A DNA stretch of 13,305 nt, from positions 1 to 13,305 of the forward strand of contig JAFAAV010000061.1 in assembly GCA_023426375.1 (NCBI GenBank). Direction: 5' to 3'. The notes below the pieces were generated by a model. The model saw nothing but the letters and a program-made list of their open reading frames with translations, made no database searches and had not been told where the DNA came from. The stretch comes from Actinomycetes bacterium. GTDB lineage: Bacteria; Actinomycetota; Actinomycetes; Actinomycetales; Micrococcaceae. A program made the translations under genes and the position numbers. Of the stretch, positions 6,853 to 13,305 are shown piece by piece (the stretch's first letter is position 1; every line of letters begins with the position of its first letter).

Positions 6853-7452
6853 TCAGCTTTTAGCCGGAAGCGTGACTGGCTTGAACCCCGGACGGCCGTC
6901 TTCGTAGGCCTTGATGTCCTCATCATGTTGCATAGTGAGACCAATGTCATCCAAGCCTTCCATCAGACGCCACCGGGTGTAGTCGTCGATCTGGAAAGGA
7001 ACGGTGACCGTGTCGCACGTGATGGTCTTGGACTCGAGATCCACCTCGATGTCGATGCCGGGCTGCTCATCCATGAGCTTCCACAGCAGTTCCACGTCCG
7101 ACTGGTCCACCTGCGCCGCCAGCAACCCCTGCTTACCCGAGTTGCCGCGGAAAATATCAGCGAAACGCGAAGAAATGACCACATTGAAGCCGTAGTCGCG
7201 CAGGGCCCACACGGCGTGCTCACGAGACGAACCCGTGCCGAAATCCGATCCGGCGACCAGCACGGAACCGTTCTTGTACACGTCCTGGTTGAGCACGAAG
7301 TCCGGGTTCTTCCGCCACCCGGCGAAGAGCGCGTCGTCGAAGCCGGTCTTGGTGATGCGCTTGAGGTAGACGGCCGGGATGATCTGGTCCGTGTCCACGT
7401 TCGACTGCTTGAGCGGCACACCGGTACCGCGGTGGGTGATGAATTTCTCCAT
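6853..7452 (-). CDS. leuD: 3-isopropylmalate dehydratase small subunit
   Basis: LeuD and LeuC together isomerise 2-isopropylmalate to 3-isopropylmalate in leucine synthesis. The 199-residue product has the swivel-domain motifs NVDTDQIIP (18-26), AGSDFGTGSSREHAVWAL (67-84, the substrate-binding loop) and SSRFADIFRGNSGKQGLL. This is a normal length for bacterial LeuD. ATG 7452 has AGGA 7 nt upstream. It follows leuC after 62 bp, on the same strand, and the two are almost certainly one operon controlled from the leuC promoter. Confidence 0.97.
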   Translation of the reverse strand: MEKFITHRGTGVPLKQSNVDTDQIIPAVYLKRITKTGFDDALFAGWRKNPDFVLNQDVYKNGSVLVAGSDFGTGSSREHAVWALRDYGFNVVISSRFADIFRGNSGKQGLLAAQVDQSDVELLWKLMDEQPGIDIEVDLESKTITCDTVTVPFQIDDYTRWRLMEGLDDIGLTMQHDEDIKAYEDGRPGFKPVTLPAKS

Positions 7453-7479
7453 GGTGAGGTCCTAACTACAGTGACGGGG

Positions 7480-7498
7480 CCGCCTGCCGGTCCGGCGG
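7480..7498. repeat. Small GC-rich inverted repeat between leuC and leuD
   Basis: The 62-bp gap holds GCCGG-T-CCGGC (7486-7496), or alternatively CCGCC (7480-7484) pairing with GGCGG (7494-7498) around a 9-nt loop. In the mRNA this would be a short stable stem about 30 nt before the leuD start. It has no T-run. It may tune mRNA decay or leuD translation, or be chance in GC-rich DNA. Confidence 0.25.
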
Positions 7499-7514
7499 GG
7501 CACCGAGAATCGAT

Positions 7515-8981
7515 TTAGACGGCGGGCACGGATTCCAGGTCCGACGGCGCGCTGAGCGTTCCGCGCACGGCGGTGGCCGCAGCGACCACCGGCGAGACCA
7601 AGTGGGTGCGACCGCCCTTGCCCTGACGTCCTTCGAAGTTGCGGTTGGAGGTCGAGGCACAGCGCTCCCCCGGTGCCAGCTGATCCGGGTTCATGCCCAG
7701 GCACATGGAACAACCGGCGAAACGCCAGTCCGCGCCGAAGTCCTTGAACACCTGGTCCAGGCCCTCGGCCTCTGCCTGCAAGCGAACCTTGGCCGAACCG
7801 GGGACCACCATCATGCGGACGTTCTCGGCCTTGGTACGGCCCTTCACGATGTCCGCGGCGATCCGCAGGTCCTCGATGCGCGAGTTGGTGCACGAACCCA
7901 GGAACACGGTGTCCACCGGAATCTCCTTCATGGGGGTGCCCGCTTCCAGACCCATGTACTCCAACGCGCGGCGGGCCGCGTCCTTGGCGTTGTCGTCACC
8001 GGCGTCCTCGGGATTCGGGACGTTCTCGGACAGAGGTACGCCCTGGCCCGGGTTGGTGCCCCACGTGACGAACGGTTCCAGCTCGTCCGCGTTGATGAAG
8101 ACTTCGTTGTCGAACTCGGCACCCTCATCCGTGTGCAGGGTGTTCCAGTACTCGACGGCGGCATCCCAGTCCTCGCCCTGAGGTGCGTGCGGACGGCCCT
8201 GGACGTAATCGAACGTTGTCTGGTCCGGGGCGATCATGCCCGCGCGGGCACCGGCCTCGATCGACATGTTGCAGATGGTCATGCGCGCTTCCATCGACAG
8301 CGACCGGATGGCCGAGCCACGGTATTCCAGCACGTACCCCTGGCCACCGCCGGTACCGATCTTGGCGATCACGGCCAGGATGATGTCCTTGGAGGTCACG
8401 CCCGGCTTGAGGGTGCCCTCCACGTTGATGGCCATGGTCTTGAACGGTGCCAGCGACAGGGTCTGGGTGGCCATGACGTGCTCGACCTCGGACGTGCCGA
8501 TACCGAAGGCCAACGCACCGAAAGCGCCGTGAGTCGAGGTGTGGGAGTCGCCGCACACCACGGTCATGCCCGGCTGAGTCAGGCCCAGCTGAGGTCCCAC
8601 CACGTGCACGATGCCCTGTTCTGCATCTCCCAGCGAGTGCAGACGAACGCCGAATTCTTCACAGTTGGCACGCAGGGTGTCGATCTGCTTGCGGGAGGTC
8701 TCGTCCTTGATGGTCGAGAAGATGTCCTCGGTGGGCGTGTTGTGGTCCTCGGTTGCGATCGTCAGATCGGGGCGACGCAAGCCACGTCCCGCCAACCGCA
8801 GTCCCTCGAAGGCCTGGGGGCTGGTGACCTCGTGAACGAGGTGAAGGTCGATGTAGATCAGGTCCGGCTGACCGTTCTCGCCCTGGCGCACCAGGTGGTC
8901 CGTCCAGACCTTCTCTGCGAGCGTGCGCGGAGTGGCGCTGGAATCCTGCGCAATGGTGCGGGTTCCGGTGGTTTCTGACAT
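7515..8981 (-). CDS. leuC: 3-isopropylmalate dehydratase large subunit
   Basis: LeuC is the iron-sulfur subunit of isopropylmalate isomerase, an aconitase-family enzyme. In the 488-residue product the [4Fe-4S] ligands are visible: Cys364 in FLGSCTNSR, and Cys424 and Cys427 in GCSMCLGMNPD. YIDLHLVHEVTSPQAFEGL (42-60), ATEDHNTPT, CGDSHTSTHGAFGALAFGIG and the SNRNFEGRQG segment near the C-terminus are typical of the family. A polar leader of about 20 residues precedes the conserved TLAEKVW. ATG 8981 has a strong AGGAGAGG 5 nt upstream. It is divergent from an IclR-type regulator, and its predicted -35 box overlaps a palindrome, so repression by that regulator is likely. I looked for a leucine-rich leader peptide in the roughly 105-nt leader and found none. 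Confidence 0.97.
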   Translation of the reverse strand: MSETTGTRTIAQDSSATPRTLAEKVWTDHLVRQGENGQPDLIYIDLHLVHEVTSPQAFEGLRLAGRGLRRPDLTIATEDHNTPTEDIFSTIKDETSRKQIDTLRANCEEFGVRLHSLGDAEQGIVHVVGPQLGLTQPGMTVVCGDSHTSTHGAFGALAFGIGTSEVEHVMATQTLSLAPFKTMAINVEGTLKPGVTSKDIILAVIAKIGTGGGQGYVLEYRGSAIRSLSMEARMTICNMSIEAGARAGMIAPDQTTFDYVQGRPHAPQGEDWDAAVEYWNTLHTDEGAEFDNEVFINADELEPFVTWGTNPGQGVPLSENVPNPEDAGDDNAKDAARRALEYMGLEAGTPMKEIPVDTVFLGSCTNSRIEDLRIAADIVKGRTKAENVRMMVVPGSAKVRLQAEAEGLDQVFKDFGADWRFAGCSMCLGMNPDQLAPGERCASTSNRNFEGRQGKGGRTHLVSPVVAAATAVRGTLSAPSDLESVPAV

Positions 8982-8986
8982 CTAAA

Positions 8987-8994
8987 CCTCTCCT
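8987..8994 (-). promoter_or_regulatory. Strong ribosome binding site of leuC
   Basis: AGGAGAGG on the minus strand lies 5 nt before ATG 8981. It is the best Shine-Dalgarno match in the window and fixes the leuC start. Confidence 0.7.
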
Positions 8995-9092
8995 GATCAT
9001 GGCTGCGCCGGCGAACCGGTCGCGGGATACCTCGCGTGGATCGCTCGGCACCGTGTTTTCTCTATGGTCCACGGGACACGTCGAACAGTTCC

Positions 9093-9122
9093 AGTGTACC
9101 CGCTTGCTTCTCGCATTGTGAG
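9093..9122 (-). promoter_or_regulatory. Predicted leuC promoter
   Basis: On the minus strand CTCACA (9117-9122, four of six bases of TTGACA) is followed after 18 bp by TACACT (9093-9098, TANNNT). Transcription would start near 9086, giving a leader of about 105 nt. The -35 box lies inside the 15-bp palindrome at 9109-9123, so a bound regulator would block RNA polymerase. Confidence 0.45.
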
Positions 9123-9132
9123 ACGGCAGTCT
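9104..9132 (+). promoter_or_regulatory. Possible promoter of the IclR-type gene
   Basis: TTGCTT (9104-9109) and CAGTCT (9127-9132) are 17 bp apart. The second box is weak, but it ends 6 nt before ATG 9139, which would give a leaderless transcript; no Shine-Dalgarno sequence precedes that ATG. The palindrome fills most of the spacer, which would allow self-repression. Tentative. Confidence 0.25.
9109..9123. promoter_or_regulatory. Palindromic operator candidate for the IclR-type regulator
   Basis: TCTCGCATTGTGAGA is a 15-bp inverted repeat around a central T, with six of seven base pairs symmetrical. It lies in the gap between leuC and the divergent regulator gene and overlaps the predicted leuC -35 box. 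LtbR of Corynebacterium and NdgR of Streptomyces are IclR-type proteins known to act on leuCD promoters, so this is the natural binding site. That it is bound here is inference. Confidence 0.6.
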
Positions 9133-9138
9133 TAGAGC

Positions 9139-9951
9139 ATGGACAATCTTGACGCGATGGATCCCACCGGCGCACCCCTCGGAACCCCGCTCGGCGGCCG
9201 AGGGACGGGAGCGGGCATGCCCGTGGAATCGTCGTTCTCGCCCTCGGGCGTGGGGGTCATCGACAAGGCGTCTCTCATCCTGGACGCGCTCGAGGCGGGT
9301 CCGGCGTCACTTGCGGATCTTGTAGAGGCCACGGGTCTCGCCCGCCCCACCGTGCACCGTCTGGCCGTGGCGCTGGCTCATCACCGGTTCGTCGGGCGGG
9401 ACGTGCAGGGTCGTTTCGTGCTGGGTTCACGGGTGGTCGAACTCGCCTCGGCTGCGGGCGAGGATCGTCTCATCTCCGCCTCCGCACCGGTGCTGCTCCA
9501 ATTGCGCGATGCCACGGGCGAATCGTCACAGGTCTTCCGCCGACAGGGTGAGTGGCGCGTGTGCGTAGCCTCCGCCGAACGACCCATCGGCCTGCGCGAC
9601 ACGATTCCCGTGGGCACCCAGTTGTCCATGAAGGCCGGTTCCGCAGCGCAGGTCCTGATCGCGTGGGAGGACCACGCGCGTTTGATCGAGGGTCTCGCGC
9701 ACGCTCGCTTCTCGGCCACTACTTTGGCTGGAGTTCGACGCCGCGGCTGGGCCCAGTCGATTGGCGAGCGCGAGCCGGGTATCGCCTCGGTGTCGGCACC
9801 GGTCCGTGGACCCTCCGGTCGGGTCATTGCGGCAGTGTCGATTTCCGGCCCCATCGAGCGACTCTCCAAACAGCCGGGCCAGAAGCACGCCGAGGTCGTC
9901 GTGCAGGCCGCGAGGCAGCTCACCGAGGCAGTGCGCGTGAGCGCCGCCTGA
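9139..9951 (+). CDS. ltbR: IclR-family transcriptional regulator, LtbR/NdgR type
   Basis: The product (270 residues from ATG 9139) has an N-terminal winged helix-turn-helix (about 38-98: VIDKASLILDALEAG, then LADLVEATGLARPTVHRLAVAL, then GRFVLGSRVVEL). A C-terminal IclR effector domain (about 105-265) follows, with RRGWAQSIGEREPGIASVSAPV and VIAAVSISGPIERL. Its divergent place beside leuC matches LtbR of Corynebacterium glutamicum and NdgR of Streptomyces, which control leucine and other amino-acid genes; I assign it there by context and sequence feel. The first 26 residues are Gly/Pro-rich. Met27 (ATG 9217) has GGGAG 5 nt upstream, so the protein could be 244 residues starting there, closer to the family norm. 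A terminator follows the gene. Confidence 0.88.
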   Translation: MDNLDAMDPTGAPLGTPLGGRGTGAGMPVESSFSPSGVGVIDKASLILDALEAGPASLADLVEATGLARPTVHRLAVALAHHRFVGRDVQGRFVLGSRVVELASAAGEDRLISASAPVLLQLRDATGESSQVFRRQGEWRVCVASAERPIGLRDTIPVGTQLSMKAGSAAQVLIAWEDHARLIEGLAHARFSATTLAGVRRRGWAQSIGEREPGIASVSAPVRGPSGRVIAAVSISGPIERLSKQPGQKHAEVVVQAARQLTEAVRVSAA

Positions 9952-9987
9952 GCGTCTGAACCAACAGCCATACGACACGAGCCCATG

Positions 9988-10027
9988 AAGAACGGGACGG
10001 GGATCATTCCCCGTCCCGTTCTTTTTT
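9988..10027 (+). terminator. Intrinsic terminator after the IclR-type gene
   Basis: A perfect 15-bp stem (9988-10002 with 10009-10023) closes a 6-nt loop ATCATT and runs into a T-tract (10022-10027). It lies 36 bp after the regulator's stop codon and before the convergent GTPase gene, whose stop is at 10052. On the minus strand only CTT follows the stem, so it should work mainly rightward. A smaller hairpin, ATCCAC-CTC-GTGGAT, is at 10029-10043. The rest of the gap from 9952 to 10051 shows nothing else. Confidence 0.92.
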
Positions 10028-10051
10028 GATCCACCTCGTGGATATCGGTCG

Positions 10052-11719
10052 CTAGCGAATCGGCGTAGTGGTCGTTGCCAATGACTCCCCGAAGCTGCGG
10101 TGCGCTTCGAGTTCGCGTTCCACCGGAGTCTCCACGAGCTCGCGTGCGGTCTCGCGGACCGACTCGCTCAGGCGGCGTCGTAGGCGGGAGGCTCGCATGC
10201 GGGACGCGATCGACGCGATGACCCCGCCCGTGATGGCCAGGAAGATCGCGACCACCACACCGGTAATGACCATGAGTGTGGGCACCGGTAGAGGGAAGCC
10301 CTCGACCGTGGGTGGCGGGGGCAGCGGGATCTGGAAGTATTCGGCGGCGAACAAGCCCAACAGCCAGAGCAGTCCCAGAACGGTCATGGCCATCGCAATC
10401 CACTGCAGCACATCGAAAATGATCCACCACCAGGAGGCTGACCGCGCAGAGAACTTGGTACGCGCCACGGCCTGGTCCAATGCGTCCGGAAGCCGCGATT
10501 CGTTGGAACGGGCGGCCTCGCGAACGCTCCGACGCCACGGTGCCCCGGCACCCTCGGACACGGCATCCGCATAATTGCGAACCGCTGAATCCGCAGCGGC
10601 CTTTTGGGCTGCATTCATCGGAGGCAGCGACGTGCGGTGGACCGAGGGGTCCGAACCCTTGTCGTGGCTTTCGATGTGCAGGCGCTTGAGCGGATCCTTC
10701 CGGAAGTTCGCGAGCCACCGCGTGGCGATCCAGCCGGTGTGTTTGCCGGCGCGCAAGCGATACGAGCGAGCGGCGGCATCGGCAATCAGATCGACACCGG
10801 CAGCCCGCACGAGCCCGGCGGTCAGACGTTCGCTCGCCTCCCGGGTGATACCGCGCGGATCGCCCTCACCGGCAGCTTCCGCAAGCAGCTCCCCGGCGTG
10901 GATAACATCGGCCTCGAGTCGCTGACCCGCGGCCGCACGGTGCGCGGCGATTCCGTGGACGCGCTCGCGCAGTTCGGGGACTCCGTCACCGGTCAGCGCG
11001 GACACGGCCACCGGGGTGCTGGGTCCCGAGGTGGGCAGCCCGTCTTGCGCCAGGAGTTCTCGCAGTGACGCCAATACGTTGGGCAGGTCCGACTGCGTCA
11101 AGCGGTCGGCCTGGTTAAGCACCACCATGGTCACCGCTCCGTGGCGGGACAGCGGTTGCACGAAGTCCTGGTGCAGCACGGCATCCGCGTACTTCTGCGG
11201 GTCGACCACCCAGACCACGACGTCCACCAGACCCACCATTCGGTCCACGATTTCCCGGTGTTCGCGGGTGACCGAGTCGAAGTCGGGCAGGTCCAACAGG
11301 ACCAAACCACCGCTCGTGGTGCTGGTCTTGCGGCCCTTCCCGGTGCTGATGCTCAGGGCCGGACCCACCACGTGCCGGTCGCTCACGTCCAACCAGTCGA
11401 GCAGAGCCTCGCTGCCCTCGTCGCCCCAGATCGCGGCGAGCGGCTGAGACGTCGTGGGGCGACGGGCGGCGGTGCGTGCCAGGTCCTGGCCGACCACCGC
11501 GTTGAACAGTGTGGACTTTCCGGAACCGGTCGCCCCGAAAAAACCCACCACGGTGTGATCGGCGGACAGGGCCCGCCGCTCCCCCGCACGGTCCAGAGCT
11601 TCGCGGGCCGCCATCACGGCGTCCTGGTCGAGACGCCCCTCGGCCAACTGCGTGGCTTCTGCGAGACCCTTGATCCGGTCCGACAGAGTGGTTTCGGGTT
11701 GTTTGTTGCGCAGTTTCAC
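10052..11719 (-). CDS. Membrane-anchored YfjP/dynamin-like GTPase (second gene of pair)
   Basis: The 555-residue product has an N-terminal GTPase domain: P-loop GATGSGKST (62-70), RPTT (87-90, likely G2), DLPDFDSV (143-150, G3 with Asp in place of the usual Gly), NQAD (202-205, G4) and SAL (240-242, G5). A long helical middle follows, then two predicted membrane helices (about 430-458, starting WWWIIFDVLQW, and 481-505). They are joined by a proline-rich loop (IPLPPPPTVEGFPLPVP), and a basic tail RASRLRRRL (509-517) is probably cytoplasmic. This layout fits bacterial YfjP/dynamin-like GTPases, a class sometimes labelled 'ABC transporter' by automatic annotation. GTG 11719 overlaps the previous gene's stop by 4 bp (GTGA), so the two are translated together. 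Function is unknown; membrane remodelling or a role at the septum, as for Streptomyces DynA/DynB, is a guess from architecture. Confidence 0.85.
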   Translation of the reverse strand: MKLRNKQPETTLSDRIKGLAEATQLAEGRLDQDAVMAAREALDRAGERRALSADHTVVGFFGATGSGKSTLFNAVVGQDLARTAARRPTTSQPLAAIWGDEGSEALLDWLDVSDRHVVGPALSISTGKGRKTSTTSGGLVLLDLPDFDSVTREHREIVDRMVGLVDVVVWVVDPQKYADAVLHQDFVQPLSRHGAVTMVVLNQADRLTQSDLPNVLASLRELLAQDGLPTSGPSTPVAVSALTGDGVPELRERVHGIAAHRAAAGQRLEADVIHAGELLAEAAGEGDPRGITREASERLTAGLVRAAGVDLIADAAARSYRLRAGKHTGWIATRWLANFRKDPLKRLHIESHDKGSDPSVHRTSLPPMNAAQKAAADSAVRNYADAVSEGAGAPWRRSVREAARSNESRLPDALDQAVARTKFSARSASWWWIIFDVLQWIAMAMTVLGLLWLLGLFAAEYFQIPLPPPPTVEGFPLPVPTLMVITGVVVAIFLAITGGVIASIASRMRASRLRRRLSESVRETARELVETPVERELEAHRSFGESLATTTTPIR

Positions 11720-13305
11720 AGGGCCTCACCGGCCGTGCGAATGTTCTGGGCTGCGCCACGCAGTTCGCCCGCGGTGGGGTGCTCGCCCAACTCGTCCAGA
11801 CGGTCCAGGAACGCCTTGGCGCGCTGATCCAGCAGCTGCTTGATCCGGGTCTCCAGGTTTTCGCGGGCCTTCTGGCTCATGCGACGCACTGCATCCTCGC
11901 CGAAGACCGCTTCGAGTAGCTTGGTACCCACCACACCGGAGCCACCGGCAATGCCGACCTCGAGGCCCGTGAGGCCACCGGTCATGGAGAACACGCCAAT
12001 CATGAGGATCACGGCCAGGGCGTTGACACCCAGGGACATGGCCCGGGCCTGGGTACGCTTCCCCGCGCCCTCCTGCTGAATCATGAGCATCACATCCGAC
12101 TGCCACGCCCGAATGTGCTCGGCGGCCGTTTCGGGATAGTCCTCGGGCAACGCGGACAAGTCGCGGCCGGCCAGCAGAACCTGCCCCGCGGTCTCATCGC
12201 GCCAGCGACGCTCGGCCAGCTCCGAGGCACGCGCGGTGTGCTCCACGATCACGGCCTGCAAACCGGTCTCGATGGCCTCCTCGACCTGAACCTCCGGGGC
12301 GGGCTCGCCCTTGAAGAACGCGGTGATCCTGTCACGCACGCGCCCAATTCCGGCTTCGAGATTGCGGAAGAACTCACCGGTACCCACGAAGTCCTGCCAG
12401 CGCGCCAGCACCTCACCACGCAGCAGCGTGCCATCGCGGGTCGAATCGATGACCGCTTCCAGAGCATCGTCAAACGCTGTGGTGACTTCACGGCGCAGGT
12501 GGTCCTCGGTACGCTGTTGCCCCTCTACGGCATCCGCGGTGCGGTCGGTGGTGTCCGCGAGTTCGCGCACCGCGCCACCCAAGGTGCGGGCGGCGATATC
12601 GGAGCGCGCCTGAGCATCGGCACCGAGCTCTTCGAGCCAGCCCCGCAGCGGAGCCACCACGTGCGGCGGCAGCATGCCCAGTTCGTTGAGCGGAGATTCT
12701 TCCACCACGAAAATGGGCGCGTGGGACAAGCCTTCCTGGTTCAGCATCCGGCGCAGGTCGTCCTGGATTTCCTCCGCCGACGCCGCCTGCACACGATCCA
12801 GCACCACGGCCACGGTGATATCGCGACCCGCGGCATTACGCAGAAGTTGCCACGGCACTGCGTCCGCATAACGGTTGGCGGTCGTGACGAACAACCACAG
12901 GTCCGCCGCGGAAAGCAGCTGAGCGGCAAGTGCCCGATTGTCGTCAGAGACCGAGTCGACGTCCGGAGCGTCGAGTACCGCGAGGCCCTGCGGGATCTTC
13001 TCGTCCGCGAGCAACACCAAGGAACCCGTGTCTTCAACTGGACGATCGCCGTCGTTGGGCGCAGGAGCAGTGACTGTGGGGTCCATGAGCTTGCCCCGCA
13101 CGCGCGCCAAATGCGGGAGGACGCGCTGGGAGGTGAATGCCGCGGCGTCGTCGGGGTGATGAATCAGCAGCGGCCGGCGCGTGGTCGGGCGGATAGCGCC
13201 GGACCGGGTGACCGGGTGGCCCACGAGCGCATTGACCAGCGTGGATTTGCCGGCGCCGGTGGAGCCGCCGACCACCGCGAGCAGCGGCGCATCCAGGGAG
13301 CGGAC
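11716..13305 (-). CDS. Dynamin/YfjP-like GTPase (first gene of pair), 5' end cut by right edge
   Basis: About 529 residues are visible; the reading frame continues to the window edge, so the true start is outside. Numbering from the edge: P-loop GGSTGAGKST (13-22), RPTT (39-42), LDAPDVDSV (111-119) and RYADAV (145-150). At the expected NKxD place there is only VVLDRVQ (167-173), so G4 looks lost or strongly altered. A long, charged, mostly helical region follows. Then comes a hydrophobic hairpin (about 422-467): one clear membrane segment ending in SMTGGL and a glycine-rich second segment (GIAGGSGVVGTKLL). The C-terminus is a charged helix rich in Arg, Glu and Lys that could form a coiled coil. 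It is a paralogue of the following gene, sharing RPTT, PDxDSV and (K/R)YADAV. The promoter is not in view. Confidence 0.83.
   Translation of the reverse strand, partial: VRSLDAPLLAVVGGSTGAGKSTLVNALVGHPVTRSGAIRPTTRRPLLIHHPDDAAAFTSQRVLPHLARVRGKLMDPTVTAPAPNDGDRPVEDTGSLVLLADEKIPQGLAVLDAPDVDSVSDDNRALAAQLLSAADLWLFVTTANRYADAVPWQLLRNAAGRDITVAVVLDRVQAASAEEIQDDLRRMLNQEGLSHAPIFVVEESPLNELGMLPPHVVAPLRGWLEELGADAQARSDIAARTLGGAVRELADTTDRTADAVEGQQRTEDHLRREVTTAFDDALEAVIDSTRDGTLLRGEVLARWQDFVGTGEFFRNLEAGIGRVRDRITAFFKGEPAPEVQVEEAIETGLQAVIVEHTARASELAERRWRDETAGQVLLAGRDLSALPEDYPETAAEHIRAWQSDVMLMIQQEGAGKRTQARAMSLGVNALAVILMIGVFSMTGGLTGLEVGIAGGSGVVGTKLLEAVFGEDAVRRMSQKARENLETRIKQLLDQRAKAFLDRLDELGEHPTAGELRGAAQNIRTAGEAL

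Noticed and set aside
7602..8978. 458-residue open frame on the plus strand opposite leuC
   Set aside because: It is the mirror of the leuC reading frame in GC-rich DNA, with His/Gly/Arg/Val-heavy composition and no recognisable domain. leuC is beyond doubt.
8982..9092. Leucine attenuator or leader peptide before leuC
   Set aside because: The predicted leader has only a five-codon GTG frame (MSRGP) without leucine codons, and no terminator/antiterminator stem pair with a T-run. A short CCGG-UUCG-CCGG stem at 9008-9019 is too small to support the idea.
9381..10718. 445-residue open frame on the minus strand spanning the regulator, its terminator and the end of the GTPase gene
   Set aside because: It crosses a strong terminator and two well-supported genes in the wrong frame or strand, and its translation shows no domain.
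10052..13305. GTPase pair as an ABC transporter or a dynamin-based phage defence island
   Set aside because: There is no ABC signature motif (LSGGQ) or Walker B of the transporter type, and no nuclease, reverse transcriptase, toxin or mobile gene nearby. The surroundings are housekeeping genes.
1..13305. CRISPR arrays, tRNA or rRNA genes, insertion sequences, attachment sites
   Set aside because: No regularly spaced direct repeats, cloverleaf-like sequence, transposase frame or terminal inverted repeats were seen by reading.

Overview
This window looks like chromosomal DNA of a high-GC Gram-positive bacterium (Actinomycetota), most likely order Micrococcales and probably a Micrococcaceae relative of the Kocuria/Rothia/Micrococcus type. 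The evidence is the strong G/C bias at third codon positions, frequent GTG starts, tight gene packing, and a gene order (IclR regulator / leuC-leuD ... gpsA-ddl / DUF3515 / thiL / DAK2) that I know from actinobacterial chromosomes. The genus is inference. I see no tRNA, rRNA, CRISPR array, insertion sequence or phage gene; this is a housekeeping region with one less understood gene pair at the right end.

Layout, left to right. (1) 1-1680, minus strand: thiL (thiamine-monophosphate kinase), then, overlapping its end, the 5' part of a DAK2-domain (FakA-like) gene that runs off the left edge. (2) 1755-2288, plus strand: a DUF3515 lipoprotein, divergent from thiL. Both genes have a TANNNT box 6-10 nt before the ATG, which suggests leaderless or near-leaderless transcripts. 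(3) 2332-6753, minus strand: murA, plsC, gpsA, ddl, read in that order. The last three are joined by 4-bp ATGA overlaps. This is an envelope-precursor operon: MurA commits UDP-GlcNAc to peptidoglycan, Ddl makes D-Ala-D-Ala, GpsA makes sn-glycerol-3-phosphate and PlsC acylates lysophosphatidate. (4) 6853-8981, minus strand: leuC-leuD, the isopropylmalate isomerase of leucine synthesis. (5) 9139-9951, plus strand: an IclR-type regulator divergent from leuC, matching the LtbR/NdgR regulators of leucine genes. The shared promoter region holds a near-perfect 15-bp palindrome overlapping the predicted leuC -35 box. A 15-bp-stem intrinsic terminator follows the gene. (6) 10052-13305, minus strand: two overlapping genes for large GTPases, each with a membrane-hairpin region near the C-terminus. 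They share family-specific motifs and look like a paralogous pair of YfjP/dynamin-like membrane GTPases; the first is cut by the right edge.

The most interesting part is the GTPase pair: two membrane GTPases made as a unit, one with a full set of nucleotide-binding motifs and one lacking a recognisable NKxD motif, so they may act as an unequal heteromer on the membrane. Function is not deducible from sequence alone. The leuC/ltbR operator, the thiL/DUF3515 divergent promoters and an inverted repeat before murA are the best regulatory observations.
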